Below, piece by piece: positions 7,992 to 15,934 of a DNA stretch of 64,000 nt. The first letter of the stretch is position 1, and each line of letters starts with the position of its first letter. The stretch comes from Mesobacillus harenae (GTDB taxonomy: Bacteria; Bacillota; Bacilli; Bacillales; Cytobacillaceae), in NCBI RefSeq assembly GCF_013343715.1, contig NZ_JABUNR010000001.1, positions 310,001 through 374,000 on the forward strand, written 5' to 3'. Made by a program: the position numbers and the translations under genes. Under the pieces are notes generated by a model, which was not told the DNA's origin, searched no databases, and saw only the letters and a program-made list of their open reading frames with translations.

Positions 7992-8213
7992 TTCGCTTCT
8001 ATAAAATTGCCGGTTGATTTCTCTCCAGGCGGGGCAGTCCGGGAGTAATCTAGGTGCTTAAAAAGCACCAGTTCACCTTTTGTCTTCCACTTTGCTGCCT
8101 ATTTTTAAAATAGCATTAATTCCTTTATACTTGTTGTGTTCCCAAGGAATTTTGTCCAGAACAAATAATAAACTTCATTTCTATTCAAACTAAGAAAAAA
8201 CGAGGTAATCAAA

Positions 8214-8969
8214 ATGACATCAGTAGGGTTTGATTCAAAAGTTCTTTCTGTTCTGGAAGATAAAATTCAATACATTGATACCGATAATGGAGCAATTTAT
8301 TTGGTTGGTCCGATCCGGCTGCCCGTTAACCTGTATGGTGAGACGGTTGAATTCCAATGGTATTGCTGGCTGAATTGTGAAGAAGAAACCGATGACCTAG
8401 GGGAAATTATTGAAAAATTGTCGTCTGCTAACTTAGCTGAATTTCAGCAATCAAGTGTTCTTGCGTATGGTGATTTTTCATATGGAGAAGAAGCGATTAT
8501 TAGGATGCATTCAATTTGCCACACCGGTGATATATTTGGCAGCAAGCGGTGCGATTGCGGCTACCAGTTAAAGCAGTCTATGAAAATGATTACAGAGCAC
8601 GGAACAGGTGCACTATTTTACTTGGCGAACCATGAAGGAAGGGGTATTGGCCTGTTTAGCAAGGCAATGGCCTACGTGCTTCAGGAGAACGGCTTTGATA
8701 CGGTGGAAGCAAATGAGGGACTCGGTTTCGTTGATGATTCAAGAAACTATGAAGATGCAATTAAAGTTTTAAAAGCATTAAGATCTAAGCCTGTAACTCT
8801 TATGACAAATAATCCAAAGAAGCTCGAAGCCTTAAAAAACTCTGGTTTGGAAGTTACTGACCGGGTGCAGCTTTGGGGAGATGTTTCTGAATTTAACGCG
8901 AGCTATTTGCAGACAAAAGTCAAACGTTCCGGTCATTTTGAGAACGAGGGGACATGTCCGAAAGATTGA
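8214..8969 (+). CDS. GTP cyclohydrolase II-like protein (stand-alone RibA domain)
   Basis: GTP cyclohydrolase II opens GTP to start riboflavin synthesis. Residues 95-235 match RibA: zinc ligands Cys102, Cys113 and Cys115 in CHTGDIFGSKRCDCG with the E. coli spacing, then HEGRGIGL (140-147) and TNNPKKLEAL. Residues 1-90 are an extra N-terminal region, and the DHBP synthase domain found in the usual Bacillus bifunctional RibA is absent. This is therefore probably a paralogue, not the housekeeping enzyme. It lies between the encapsulin ferredoxin and a flavin reductase-like gene, suggesting a link to flavin use, but the exact product is uncertain. Confidence 0.8.
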   Translation: MTSVGFDSKVLSVLEDKIQYIDTDNGAIYLVGPIRLPVNLYGETVEFQWYCWLNCEEETDDLGEIIEKLSSANLAEFQQSSVLAYGDFSYGEEAIIRMHSICHTGDIFGSKRCDCGYQLKQSMKMITEHGTGALFYLANHEGRGIGLFSKAMAYVLQENGFDTVEANEGLGFVDDSRNYEDAIKVLKALRSKPVTLMTNNPKKLEALKNSGLEVTDRVQLWGDVSEFNASYLQTKVKRSGHFENEGTCPKD

Positions 8970-9024
8970 CGGGAACCCTGTTGGATTTGGAATATCAACT
9001 TGAAATATATGGAGGTTTTAAAAA

Positions 9025-9561
9025 ATGGATACAAAGTCAAAATTAGACCCTGTAGAAGAAGTCTATAATAGGCGATTACGAGGCGGGTTCTTTATTTCAA
9101 CCAGAGATGGAGAGAGAACCCATTTCCATAATGGGTGCTGGGTGACTCAATGTTCACACGAGCCGCCGCAGATGCTTGTTTGCTTCCCTAAGGAGATGGA
9201 GGGTGCAGAAATAGTCACACGTGGACGGAAATTTGCGCTTAGCATGACTGCTGAGGACCAAGAGCCTCTAATGGATCGTTTCTTTAAAGGAGATCAGGAT
9301 ATAGCATCGATGGGTGAAGAAGAGTTTATTTATAAAGAAACGGGATGTCCAATTTTAAAAAACTCACAAGCCTATTTTGACTGTGAGGTAGCACAAATCA
9401 TTGATAACTGCGATTTTCTGCTTGTGATTGGCAATGTCCTGTCTTCTGAGATCCTTCACCCAGAGAAACAAAGCCTTACCGTCAATCATTTGATGGAACG
9501 GGAAGGCGGGGTACCCGAGGATGCTGTCGTTCCATTAACGGGTTTTGATGATCAATCTTAA
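9025..9561 (+). CDS. Flavin reductase-like, FMN-binding protein
   Basis: A 178-residue protein of the flavin reductase/FMN-binding split-barrel type: GGFFISTRDGERTHFHNGCWVTQCS, with the family's FxxG/T loop, then PPQMLVCF and a C-terminal strand region (FDCEVAQIIDNCDFLLVIGNV). Such proteins bind FMN and often pass electrons from NAD(P)H to flavin. It begins 55 bases after the GTP cyclohydrolase II-like gene behind TGGAGG, so the two probably share a transcript. Free reduced flavin is a known reductant of ferritin-type iron cores, which may connect it with the adjacent encapsulin locus (inference). Confidence 0.75.
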   Translation: MDTKSKLDPVEEVYNRRLRGGFFISTRDGERTHFHNGCWVTQCSHEPPQMLVCFPKEMEGAEIVTRGRKFALSMTAEDQEPLMDRFFKGDQDIASMGEEEFIYKETGCPILKNSQAYFDCEVAQIIDNCDFLLVIGNVLSSEILHPEKQSLTVNHLMEREGGVPEDAVVPLTGFDDQS

Positions 9562-9616
9562 AAACAAGAAAAGGGACTGATGGATCCGTTTCTCGAAGTC
9601 TATAATAGCCTTAAAA

Positions 9617-9650
9617 GAACAGACCAAATCATATTTGATTTGGTCTGTTC
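9617..9650. terminator. Perfect 15-bp inverted repeat, probable bidirectional terminator
   Basis: GAACAGACCAAATCA and its exact reverse complement flank TATT. The flanks are AAAA on the left and a weaker AT run on the right, so it is best as a terminator for minus-strand transcripts from the CocE-like gene, and could also close the flavin reductase transcript. Confidence 0.6.
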
Positions 9651-9769
9651 ATATTCCTTGGACTATAGGGCTGAATTCCTCGGTTTTGGTTATAGGGTTT
9701 CGAATTAGCCTGTTATTCAGACAGCATGGAGCAAGGTCCATCTAGAGTTGGCCGAACAAGGCAATTATT

Positions 9770-9802
9770 CGGACTTCCCTAAGCCATCAGTCCGGTTTTT
9801 TT
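9770..9802 (+). terminator. Plus-strand terminator hairpin
   Basis: CGGACT and AGTCCG pair across a 13-base loop and are followed by GTTTTTTT. It is 210 bases past the flavin reductase stop and abuts the end of the convergent CocE-like gene. Confidence 0.55.
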
Positions 9803-9807
9803 CCATG

Positions 9808-11640
9808 TTAATTCTCTACTACTGGTAAAACGATAGAAGATGGATAAGCTTTGTTGCTTAAAATAGTTGCTATTCCTCCGAGTTGATTCAGCAGCTGAGG
9901 GGCTGGCGACATGGAGTGCGGGAAGTCGCTTGGACCAATGGCCACACGCAGTCTATGGCCCTCTTTTATGACAACATTAGTAGGAAATATTTCAATATCT
10001 AACTCCATTACCTCATTTGGGATTACATCCATTGCAGCAACCTTTGTGAAAGGGTGCCAAGGCTGAATATTTTCCCCATTTAAGTATCTGCTTTTCGTCT
10101 CATCAATAGCCCGATGAGAAGCTGCGAGCCAGCCGGCGGTAATCTCGCTAGAACTTCCGTCCGGTGCAACATCTGTTATACGTACGGATAGAACAAGCTC
10201 TTTAGCTGTTGTTTTTGCAAAAATCTTAGCGGCTATTGGCCCCGATATTTTTAAATCAGAATTAACTGGTGCGGTTGTATAGGTGACTTCTGTTGCTTCA
10301 GTTAAACGATTATCCTTTGTACAAGGAAGGGCACTTGGGATGCCAGCGGTCCATTGATTAGTACTGCCAGAGCATATCCCGTTGAATGGCTGCTGGAGCA
10401 TCGTCTTTGAAGGCTCAATTGCTGATGGAGTTTCCTTTGTCAGCAGATTTCCAGCACGAAGATAATACCTGTCTGCCTCGGCCTGTTGGTGCGGCCAGCC
10501 TGGCTGTACCTGAAACTCATCTTGGCCAATCACAAATTGGGTAACATCGGGAATCTTCTCTGTGTTTGTTTCGATCCCCATTAAATATTGGTCGAACCAT
10601 CTTAACGCGATTTGGTCGAGTACAGGGACATTATTTGCAGGCAATCCGCTGCCGTAATCGCCGTGAGTCCAGTTGCCCATTAAAAGCTTAGCCTCGACTC
10701 CGTTTACTTTTAATTTTTCATATAGGAGAGGAGTACCTCTTTGAAATAAATCATGCAATCCCCCTGAAAAGAAGGCTGGCACGTTAATTTCATCAGCGAC
10801 CGTAATAGGGGAGCGAAGCCATGAAGCTGGTCCATCGTAGGCAAAGTCTCCACCTGTAATAGCTGAACTAAGTGTATTTGTTTGATAGCCAGTTGTTTGC
10901 CCAGCGTGGCTTAGCAATACGTTTGCTGCCATGATCGGTTCTGAGAGTGTATAAGTAGGAGGCAGTAAACCGCTTCCTGTGACCAGGCCTAGCCAAAGGG
11001 GAATAAACCCAGTATTGACTAATCCTCCAGACATAATGATATCCCGATATACATCTGCCATTGGGACAACCGGAAATATGGCTTCCAAGCCTTCAGGCTG
11101 CTGGGCAGCTGTAAACAGCTGATTGATTGCCCGGTAGGAAGAGCCGTACAATCCAACCTTTCCAGTACTCCAAGGCTGCCTGGCGGCCCATTCAACTAAC
11201 TCTTTGCCATCGCGCTGTTCCGCTTCCCCAAATGAATCCCAGGTTCCTTGAGAGGTTCCGGTTCCGCGCACATCGACGACCATATGGGCATACCCTCGTT
11301 TAATAAAATATTCGTTAAGGTTCTCACTGCCGTTTTGGTTTTTATTATAAGGTGTTTGAGTCAGGATGACAGGGAACGGCCCTGGTCCATCAGGCCTGTG
11401 TACATCGGCCGCCAAAATGACTCCGTCTCTCATCGTAATAAAGATATCTTTTTCGGTGATATAGCTTGAGTACTGTTCTGGACGCTCATAGGCAGCTGCT
11501 TCCCATTCCTGGACTTGCGTCTCCACTGTGGGCTTCTTAGAGTTGCTTTTTGCCGAGGCAGCATTAACTAGAGCAAGATCTGTCAATAGACTGACCAATA
11601 TAAGAAGTGAAATAACAACTCGAAAATTTCTCCAATGCAT
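9808..11640 (-). CDS. Secreted CocE/NonD family (S15-like) hydrolase
   Basis: Serine hydrolase of the X-Pro dipeptidyl peptidase/cocaine esterase group. A signal peptide (residues 1-30, LISLL-type hydrophobic core, AASA end) predicts export. The alpha/beta hydrolase domain has RDGVILAADVHRP, VVDVRGTGTSQG and the nucleophile Ser168 in GLYGSSYRAINQ; Asp is in GGLHDLFQRG and His in WTHGDYGSG. The C-terminal third is the jelly-roll XPP domain (AVGPSDFPHS-like, here AIGPSDFPHS). The usual GxSYxG elbow reads GSSYRA, a small departure. Start after TAGGAGGTAACTAGT; 610 residues is normal. Natural substrate unknown; an amide, ester or X-Pro peptide are all possible. Confidence 0.85.
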   Translation of the reverse strand: MHWRNFRVVISLLILVSLLTDLALVNAASAKSNSKKPTVETQVQEWEAAAYERPEQYSSYITEKDIFITMRDGVILAADVHRPDGPGPFPVILTQTPYNKNQNGSENLNEYFIKRGYAHMVVDVRGTGTSQGTWDSFGEAEQRDGKELVEWAARQPWSTGKVGLYGSSYRAINQLFTAAQQPEGLEAIFPVVPMADVYRDIIMSGGLVNTGFIPLWLGLVTGSGLLPPTYTLSEPIMAANVLLSHAGQTTGYQTNTLSSAITGGDFAYDGPASWLRSPITVADEINVPAFFSGGLHDLFQRGTPLLYEKLKVNGVEAKLLMGNWTHGDYGSGLPANNVPVLDQIALRWFDQYLMGIETNTEKIPDVTQFVIGQDEFQVQPGWPHQQAEADRYYLRAGNLLTKETPSAIEPSKTMLQQPFNGICSGSTNQWTAGIPSALPCTKDNRLTEATEVTYTTAPVNSDLKISGPIAAKIFAKTTAKELVLSVRITDVAPDGSSSEITAGWLAASHRAIDETKSRYLNGENIQPWHPFTKVAAMDVIPNEVMELDIEIFPTNVVIKEGHRLRVAIGPSDFPHSMSPAPQLLNQLGGIATILSNKAYPSSIVLPVVEN

Positions 11641-11784
11641 ACTAGTTACCTCCTAATATTCTGTAAATGCTTACATTATAATGATACGTATATTTCGATT
11701 GTTATTAAATACGATAAACTTACTATCTGCAATAGGCTAAAGGTAGTATAGGAACGGAGTGTACAAAAAGAAGAATTTGATTCT

Positions 11785-11940
11785 ATGTTTTGGTTTCTTG
11801 AAAAAACAAGATTAATCAAGGATGATTTAAAGGGGATAGCGAAATTAATGTATAAGGATGTTTCTGAGGATCCCTTGGATTGTGAAAACCTTACGAAGAG
11901 AAAGGAGTTTGTAACTAAATATGGGGGTGATGTATTATGA
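11785..11940 (+). CDS. Possible 51-residue protein coupled to the downstream lipoprotein
   Basis: A short frame from ATG 11785 to a TGA that overlaps the next start as ATGA. The residues are charged and helical (MFWFLEKTRLIKDDLKG). The ribosome site is weak, and a longer upstream part of the frame (from 11752) has no good start, so it could be the remnant of a larger gene. No family recognised. Confidence 0.35.
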   Translation: MFWFLEKTRLIKDDLKGIAKLMYKDVSEDPLDCENLTKRKEFVTKYGGDVL

Positions 11941-12329
11941 AAGGACTAAGCGGTCTGCTTATACTATTTGTGTTTACTTTGGCAGGATGTAATTTAGAGG
12001 CAAAAACATTATCTCAATTTTTTGAGGGAGACTTTAATGAAGTAAATAAGATAACGATAGTGGATGGAAGTACAGGCTATAAGAAAACAATTACAGATAT
12101 TCGGGTAATAGAGGGGTTTTTGGCCGAGCTGAAAGATATAAGGTTTATTCCAGAGGTAAACCAGGAGCAAAGGGATGGGTGGCGATATTCCATTATTCTT
12201 TTTAAAGGGGGAGAAGCAGCCTTTCATTTTGGCCTAACAGAAGTAAATGATCATTATTATTATACAAAACCAGATATTCACCCAATAGTCGATGATTTCT
12301 ATAAAAACCTTGATGTTCAAGAGGAGTAA
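11937..12329 (+). CDS. Small lipoprotein of unknown function
   Basis: 130 residues with a lipoprotein signal: a short positive N-terminus, a hydrophobic core and the lipobox LAGC (Cys18). The mature part has alternating strands (NKITIVDGSTGYKKTITD, WRYSIILFKGGEAAFHFGL) resembling a small beta-sheet domain. Ribosome site GGGGGTGAT. It is exported and membrane-anchored. It overlaps the short frame upstream by four bases and is convergent with ohrR. Confidence 0.75.
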   Translation: MKGLSGLLILFVFTLAGCNLEAKTLSQFFEGDFNEVNKITIVDGSTGYKKTITDIRVIEGFLAELKDIRFIPEVNQEQRDGWRYSIILFKGGEAAFHFGLTEVNDHYYYTKPDIHPIVDDFYKNLDVQEE

Positions 12330-12409
12330 CTTTCCACTGACATGGTTGGAACGGGGCACTCCCGATCATAAGGGCTGTAAAACCAACTGAGAGTGCCAGC
12401 GCACCAGGA

Positions 12410-12868
12410 TTATTTTCTTGTTTTTAATTTCTGACGCAGACTATCCAATTGCTTCATAAGCAGCTGGTATTCCTCTAACCCAATGTGGCAGGATTGTACT
12501 TCTTTAGTGATTTTTTCTGTTATTGCTTGTTTTTGTTCGACAGCCTTTGGTTGTAAGGTAATCCAAACGTTTCGTTCGTCTGTTGTGGATCGCTCCTTTT
12601 TCACCCAGCCGTTTGCTTCCATTCTTTTAATCATTGGGGTTAATGTCCCCGTGCCCAGATTTAGTATTTCTCCTAACTCTTTTACTGTAACTGCTTTGTG
12701 TTCCCATAAGGCTAAGAGGACTAAATATTGAGGATAAGTAATTCCAAATGGCTGTAGTGCCTCCGTATATAGTTTGTTAAACTCGCTTGCTGTCTGATAG
12801 ATTGTAAAGCAAAGCTGGTTTTCTAATGTTAAAAAATCCTCCAAGCTGTCCACCCTTTTCGAATTCAT
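12410..12868 (-). CDS. ohrR: MarR-family organic peroxide sensor OhrR
   Basis: Winged-helix repressor that is released from DNA when its N-terminal cysteine is oxidised by organic hydroperoxides. The signature LENQLC places the reactive Cys at position 20, followed by the MarR core (ITYPQYLVLLALWEH, LGTGTLTPMIKRMEANGWV) and wing RSTTDERNVWI. The 152 residues are near the B. subtilis OhrR length. It lies 9 bases after the glutathione peroxidase gene on the same strand, so both are probably one autoregulated operon controlled from the paired sites at 13400-13429. Confidence 0.88.
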   Translation of the reverse strand: MNSKRVDSLEDFLTLENQLCFTIYQTASEFNKLYTEALQPFGITYPQYLVLLALWEHKAVTVKELGEILNLGTGTLTPMIKRMEANGWVKKERSTTDERNVWITLQPKAVEQKQAITEKITKEVQSCHIGLEEYQLLMKQLDSLRQKLKTRK

Positions 12869-12877
12869 TCCATTCTT

Positions 12878-13363
12878 CTATAACAAAATTTGTTGAAGAT
12901 CATTCTTAATTTTATCTGGTACAGTCGTTGGAGCATAGCGTTCAACTACTTGACCGTTTTTGTCTACCAGAAATTTAGTGAAGTTCCACTTTATCTTTTT
13001 TGAGAGGACACCAATTTTTTGGTCTTTTAGGTAAGTAAAGAGTGGATCTTCATTTACTCCGTTCACATCGATTTTTGCAAAAATAGGAAATTTCACACCA
13101 TAATTTATTTGGCAAAATTCAGTAGTTTCTTCGATATTGTCAAATTCTTGGTGATTAAATTGATCGCAGGGGAAGCCAAGAACTTCGACACCCTGGTCTT
13201 TGTATTCATCATATAATTTTTGCAGGCCTTCAAACTGAGGAGTTAACCCACATTTACTCGCAGTATTTACAATTAACAAGGTCTTTCCTTCATAATCCTT
13301 TAAGGCCTTTTCCTCACCATTTGTCATTTTTACAGTAAAGTCATAAATCGTTTTCACTTTCAT
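12878..13363 (-). CDS. bsaA: Glutathione peroxidase-family thiol peroxidase
   Basis: Cytoplasmic peroxidase that reduces hydroperoxides; bacterial members of this type usually take electrons from thioredoxin or other thiols, not from glutathione. The peroxidatic Cys38 is in NTASKCGLTPQ, a second conserved Cys in GFPCDQFNHQEF, and the Trp of the catalytic set in IKWNFTKFLVDKNG. Length 161 is typical. Its start is behind GAGGAATG. Here it takes the place beside ohrR that OhrA or OhrB commonly holds, so peroxide-inducible expression is expected. Confidence 0.92.
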   Translation of the reverse strand: MKVKTIYDFTVKMTNGEEKALKDYEGKTLLIVNTASKCGLTPQFEGLQKLYDEYKDQGVEVLGFPCDQFNHQEFDNIEETTEFCQINYGVKFPIFAKIDVNGVNEDPLFTYLKDQKIGVLSKKIKWNFTKFLVDKNGQVVERYAPTTVPDKIKNDLQQILL

Positions 13364-13399
13364 TCCTCCTCATTTGATTATTGCCTCATTTATATTGTG

Positions 13400-13429
13400 T
13401 ACGATTTAATCTTATACGATTGAATTGTA
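13400..13429. promoter_or_regulatory. Tandem OhrR-like operators before the gpx-ohrR operon
   Basis: TACGATTGAATTGTA (13415-13429) is an almost perfect version of the OhrR inverted repeat TACAATT-N-AATTGTA, and TACGATTTAATCTTA (13400-13414) is a directly adjacent degenerate copy. They lie 37-66 bases upstream of the peroxidase start. The rest of the gap to 13693 shows no gene. Confidence 0.7.
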
Positions 13430-13693
13430 AACAGCGATTATTTCACCTTGGGTTGTTACAGTAATTTGCTTAAGCATTCGGGACAAATGCTTTCCGTTAC
13501 ATCTTATAGATGTATCTAAACAGCCACCTTATGGTAAGGGTACATCTGTTTTCCTATATACGTGTTAGGAAAAATTTGGTTGGTTGGTTTAGATTACCCT
13601 AATTAGTGTTTCTTTGATGAGAAGGGTTTGCAAAAAGGGATGACCTCGCAAAAATTCGGGCAAAATAACCGCAAAAATAGTAGGAGTGAGAAA

Positions 13694-13837
13694 ATGTCGT
13701 CTAATGATAATTCATCTGAAAAAAGAAAGACTAGTAATGACTGTAATGAAATTGCATCCGAACAAAGGAATAGAAAAGATACTAAACTAAATTCTGAAAA
13801 GGTTCGCTATGAGCATGCTGATGATATTTATAAATAA
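13694..13837 (+). CDS. Hypothetical 47-residue hydrophilic protein
   Basis: ATG 13694 follows TAGGAGTGAG at good spacing; an upstream in-frame TTG at 13628 lacks a ribosome site. The product is almost entirely Ser, Asn, Lys, Glu and Arg, with no hydrophobic core, so it is probably unstructured. A terminator follows directly, which supports a real transcript. Small hydrophilic proteins of this kind are common among spore-associated proteins, but no family was recognised. Confidence 0.5.
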   Translation: MSSNDNSSEKRKTSNDCNEIASEQRNRKDTKLNSEKVRYEHADDIYK

Positions 13838-13849
13838 AATGGGGTACTT

Positions 13850-13879
13850 AAAGGCATCCATGTCCGGGTGCTTTTTTTA
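13850..13879 (+). terminator. Terminator after the 47-residue gene
   Basis: GGCATCC and GGGTGCT pair around a short loop and run into seven T. Confidence 0.7.
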
Positions 13880-13915
13880 CTATCGGAATTTATATGGTTG
13901 ACCATTTTCATTCAG

Positions 13916-13962
13916 TCCCAGCGCCCAGCACTCGTGTACTTCGCCCGTCTCCCTGCGATAAA
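13916..13962 (-). repeat. Dispersed intergenic repeat, copy 1
   Basis: Read on the minus strand (TTATCGCAGGGAGACGGGCG, then AAGTACACGAGTGCTGGGC) this stretch aligns with 59434-59474 on the plus strand with about six substitutions and one gap over 39 bases. It lies in a 314-base gap (13838-14151) that holds no convincing gene. It is GC-rich compared with its surroundings, as expected of a scattered non-coding element. Confidence 0.6.
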
Positions 13963-14151
13963 ACAACCTCAAATAGCCTTCGCTCTTCATGTTTCCTTAA
14001 TATCAAGTCGGTTTACCCCAGTACATACGTCGCTTAACTGGTATTTGCGCATTTGTTCGGGTTGAGAGATCAGGAATTTTCTCTTCTATAGTGCTTTTCA
14101 TCTTTTTGGAAATACTAAAAATATATTTAAAAAGTTTTAGGAGGCCATTCA

Positions 14152-14469
14152 ATGCCCAAAAAACCTGTCCCAGCTAGTAGAGAAACGGATAATGTAGTGG
14201 AATTACCCAAAGCAGACAAGAACCAGGATGAGGTAAGCAAACTTAATCGCTTGCTAGCCGCTGTATTGAATTATCTGTCAGATGATGAAGTAGAGGAAAT
14301 TGATATCGAATACCTTCTGACTAATACAGAGGGATTGCGAGAGTGGTGGGATCAATACCGGGAAACAAATAGAAAACAGATTGAGGAGGAAATTAAAAAA
14401 TCACTGGGTGAGCTGAGTTTGGAAGAATTAGAAAGTATTCGTGTGAAAATCAAAGAAAAAGAAAAATAA
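14152..14469 (+). CDS. Hypothetical acidic 105-residue protein
   Basis: Start behind TTTTAGGAGG at 8 bases. The protein is charged and mostly helical: a hydrophilic N-terminus, a compact middle (LNRLLAAVLNYLSDDEVEEI, then EYLLTNTEGLREWWDQY) and a Lys/Glu-rich C-terminal helix. No signal peptide and no recognised family. It stands alone and has its own terminator. Confidence 0.65.
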   Translation: MPKKPVPASRETDNVVELPKADKNQDEVSKLNRLLAAVLNYLSDDEVEEIDIEYLLTNTEGLREWWDQYRETNRKQIEEEIKKSLGELSLEELESIRVKIKEKEK

Positions 14470-14470
14470 G

Positions 14471-14504
14471 AACGGAATCAGTCCTTCCGCTGGTTCCGTT
14501 TTAT
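14471..14504 (+). terminator. Terminator after the 105-residue gene
   Basis: AACGGAA-CAG and CTG-TTCCGTT form the stem, then TTTTATT. Confidence 0.75.
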
Positions 14505-14593
14505 TAACTTTCTAAGCCTGTGTAAAAAAGATGTCTAGGTTAATAACCCCTTCCTTTTTGGGAAATTTGTTATTGATTAATAAGTGATAATAG

Positions 14594-14613
14594 GTTACCA
14601 TTGTAGAGGTAAC
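14594..14613. promoter_or_regulatory. Inverted repeat upstream of the MFS exporter gene
   Basis: GTTACC and GGTAAC flank 8 bases, ending 26 bases before the ATG. It may be the operator of a regulator such as the TrmB-like protein at 15935; this is only a positional inference. Confidence 0.35.
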
Positions 14614-14638
14614 TTTTAAGAAAAAGAAGGGGAACTAC

Positions 14639-15811
14639 ATGGATAAACGTGTCTATTTATTAACGATTGTTTCTTTTGTTGTCGGTATGGTCGAATTAAT
14701 TATCGGCGGGTTATTGGATGTTATTTCATCTGATCTGGGGGTAACTCTCGGACAGGTTGGCTTTCTTATTACCATTTTCTCGGTGGTTTTTGCTATTTCA
14801 GCTCCTCTTTTACTAACGATGACTTCTGGAATGGAACGAAAACGGTTGACGATTGTTTCTTTATTTGTATTCTTTTTAGGAAACGTTCTTGCTTTTATGA
14901 GTCCAACCTATAGCGTTCTCTTAATCTCTCGTATTATTACTGCATCAAGTGGGTCCCTATTGGTAGTACTATGTATAACAATGGCTTCAAATATTGTATC
15001 GAAGGAATACCGTGCCCGTGCTATCGGGATCGTATTTATGGGGATCAGTGCATCACTTGTACTAGGTGTGCCTATTGGCCTGATGCTAGGAAATGCCCTT
15101 GGCTGGCGAGCACCATTTATGTTAATTTCTGTCTTGAGTCTTGTTTCCATGGCAGGCGTATATTTCTTTATGGGAAGACTAGAGCCTAAACCGCCAATCC
15201 CACTGCTTAAACAGCTTCGTACGTTAAAAGATAGAAAAATCCTATTCACTCAGTTAACATCTTTCTTGTTTCTTGCTGGCCATTTAACGTTGTACGGTTA
15301 TTTAACTCCATTCTTAAAATTAACTATGGGTTTAAATGGAACATGGGTTAGTATCGTTTATTTAATTTTCGGAATTGCAGCCGTAGCAGGCGGGGGACTA
15401 GGAGGCATACTAGCCGATCGATTTGGCGCAAAGCCAACGATTATTTCTGTTGTGATTGCATTTGGGGTATCGATCTTTTTGATTCCATATACGACTTTTT
15501 CATTCCCGCTATTTATCACGGTAATGGTAGTCTGGAGTATGCTGAGCTGGGCAATTACACCTGCTTTGCAAAGCTATCTTATTGAATCTGCTCCTGAATC
15601 TTCTGATATTCAGCAGAGCTTAAATAATTCAGCGCTTCATTTTGGGATCGCGTTTGGGTCAATGGTTGGCGGTATTGTAATCGAAAGGGCATCTGTTGAG
15701 GTTAACCCAACCATTGGAGGGTTATTTATTCTTTTAGCCTTGGTGACGGCCTTTATTTCAATAGTAAATACAAAATCTATCGCTTCTCCGTCATTAAAGC
15801 CAACACGGTAA
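14639..15811 (+). CDS. MFS transporter, DHA1 drug/sugar efflux type
   Basis: A 390-residue permease with about 12 membrane segments. The N-terminal half has the MFS loop pattern (motif A is degenerate: TMTSGMERKRL) and the second half has GGGLGGILADRFGAKP, the repeated motif A. The sequence resembles the AraJ/YdhP-like DHA1 exporters. It starts behind AAGAAGGGGAACTAC. The next gene, convergent, is a TrmB-like regulator. The exported compound cannot be deduced. Confidence 0.87.
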   Translation: MDKRVYLLTIVSFVVGMVELIIGGLLDVISSDLGVTLGQVGFLITIFSVVFAISAPLLLTMTSGMERKRLTIVSLFVFFLGNVLAFMSPTYSVLLISRIITASSGSLLVVLCITMASNIVSKEYRARAIGIVFMGISASLVLGVPIGLMLGNALGWRAPFMLISVLSLVSMAGVYFFMGRLEPKPPIPLLKQLRTLKDRKILFTQLTSFLFLAGHLTLYGYLTPFLKLTMGLNGTWVSIVYLIFGIAAVAGGGLGGILADRFGAKPTIISVVIAFGVSIFLIPYTTFSFPLFITVMVVWSMLSWAITPALQSYLIESAPESSDIQQSLNNSALHFGIAFGSMVGGIVIERASVEVNPTIGGLFILLALVTAFISIVNTKSIASPSLKPTR

Positions 15812-15831
15812 AAACGATTTGGTAAACTTAA

Positions 15832-15880
15832 AAAGGAGACTGGCAAGGTCGCAATTGACCCTGGCCAGCCTCCTTTTTTG
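15832..15880. terminator. Long terminator between convergent MFS and TrmB-like genes
   Basis: AAGGAG-CTGGC pairs with GCCAG-CTCCTT, with an inner GGTC/GACC stem, followed by TTTTTT. Confidence 0.85.
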
Positions 15881-15934
15881 ACATAAAAACCATAAAATTC
15901 TCCGGGCTCTTGTGCTCTGGTTCAGCCTCCGAAT

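Noticed and set aside
7940..8213. FMN riboswitch before the GTP cyclohydrolase II-like gene
   Set aside because: None of the conserved RFN element segments was found; only two simple hairpins are present.
12355..12403. GGCACTC/GAGTGCC inverted repeat between the lipoprotein and ohrR genes
   Set aside because: The loop is over 30 bases and no T tract follows on either strand, so it is not a credible terminator.
13868..14065. A 65-residue open frame after the 47-residue gene
   Set aside because: It begins inside a terminator, overlaps the dispersed repeat and has no ribosome site.
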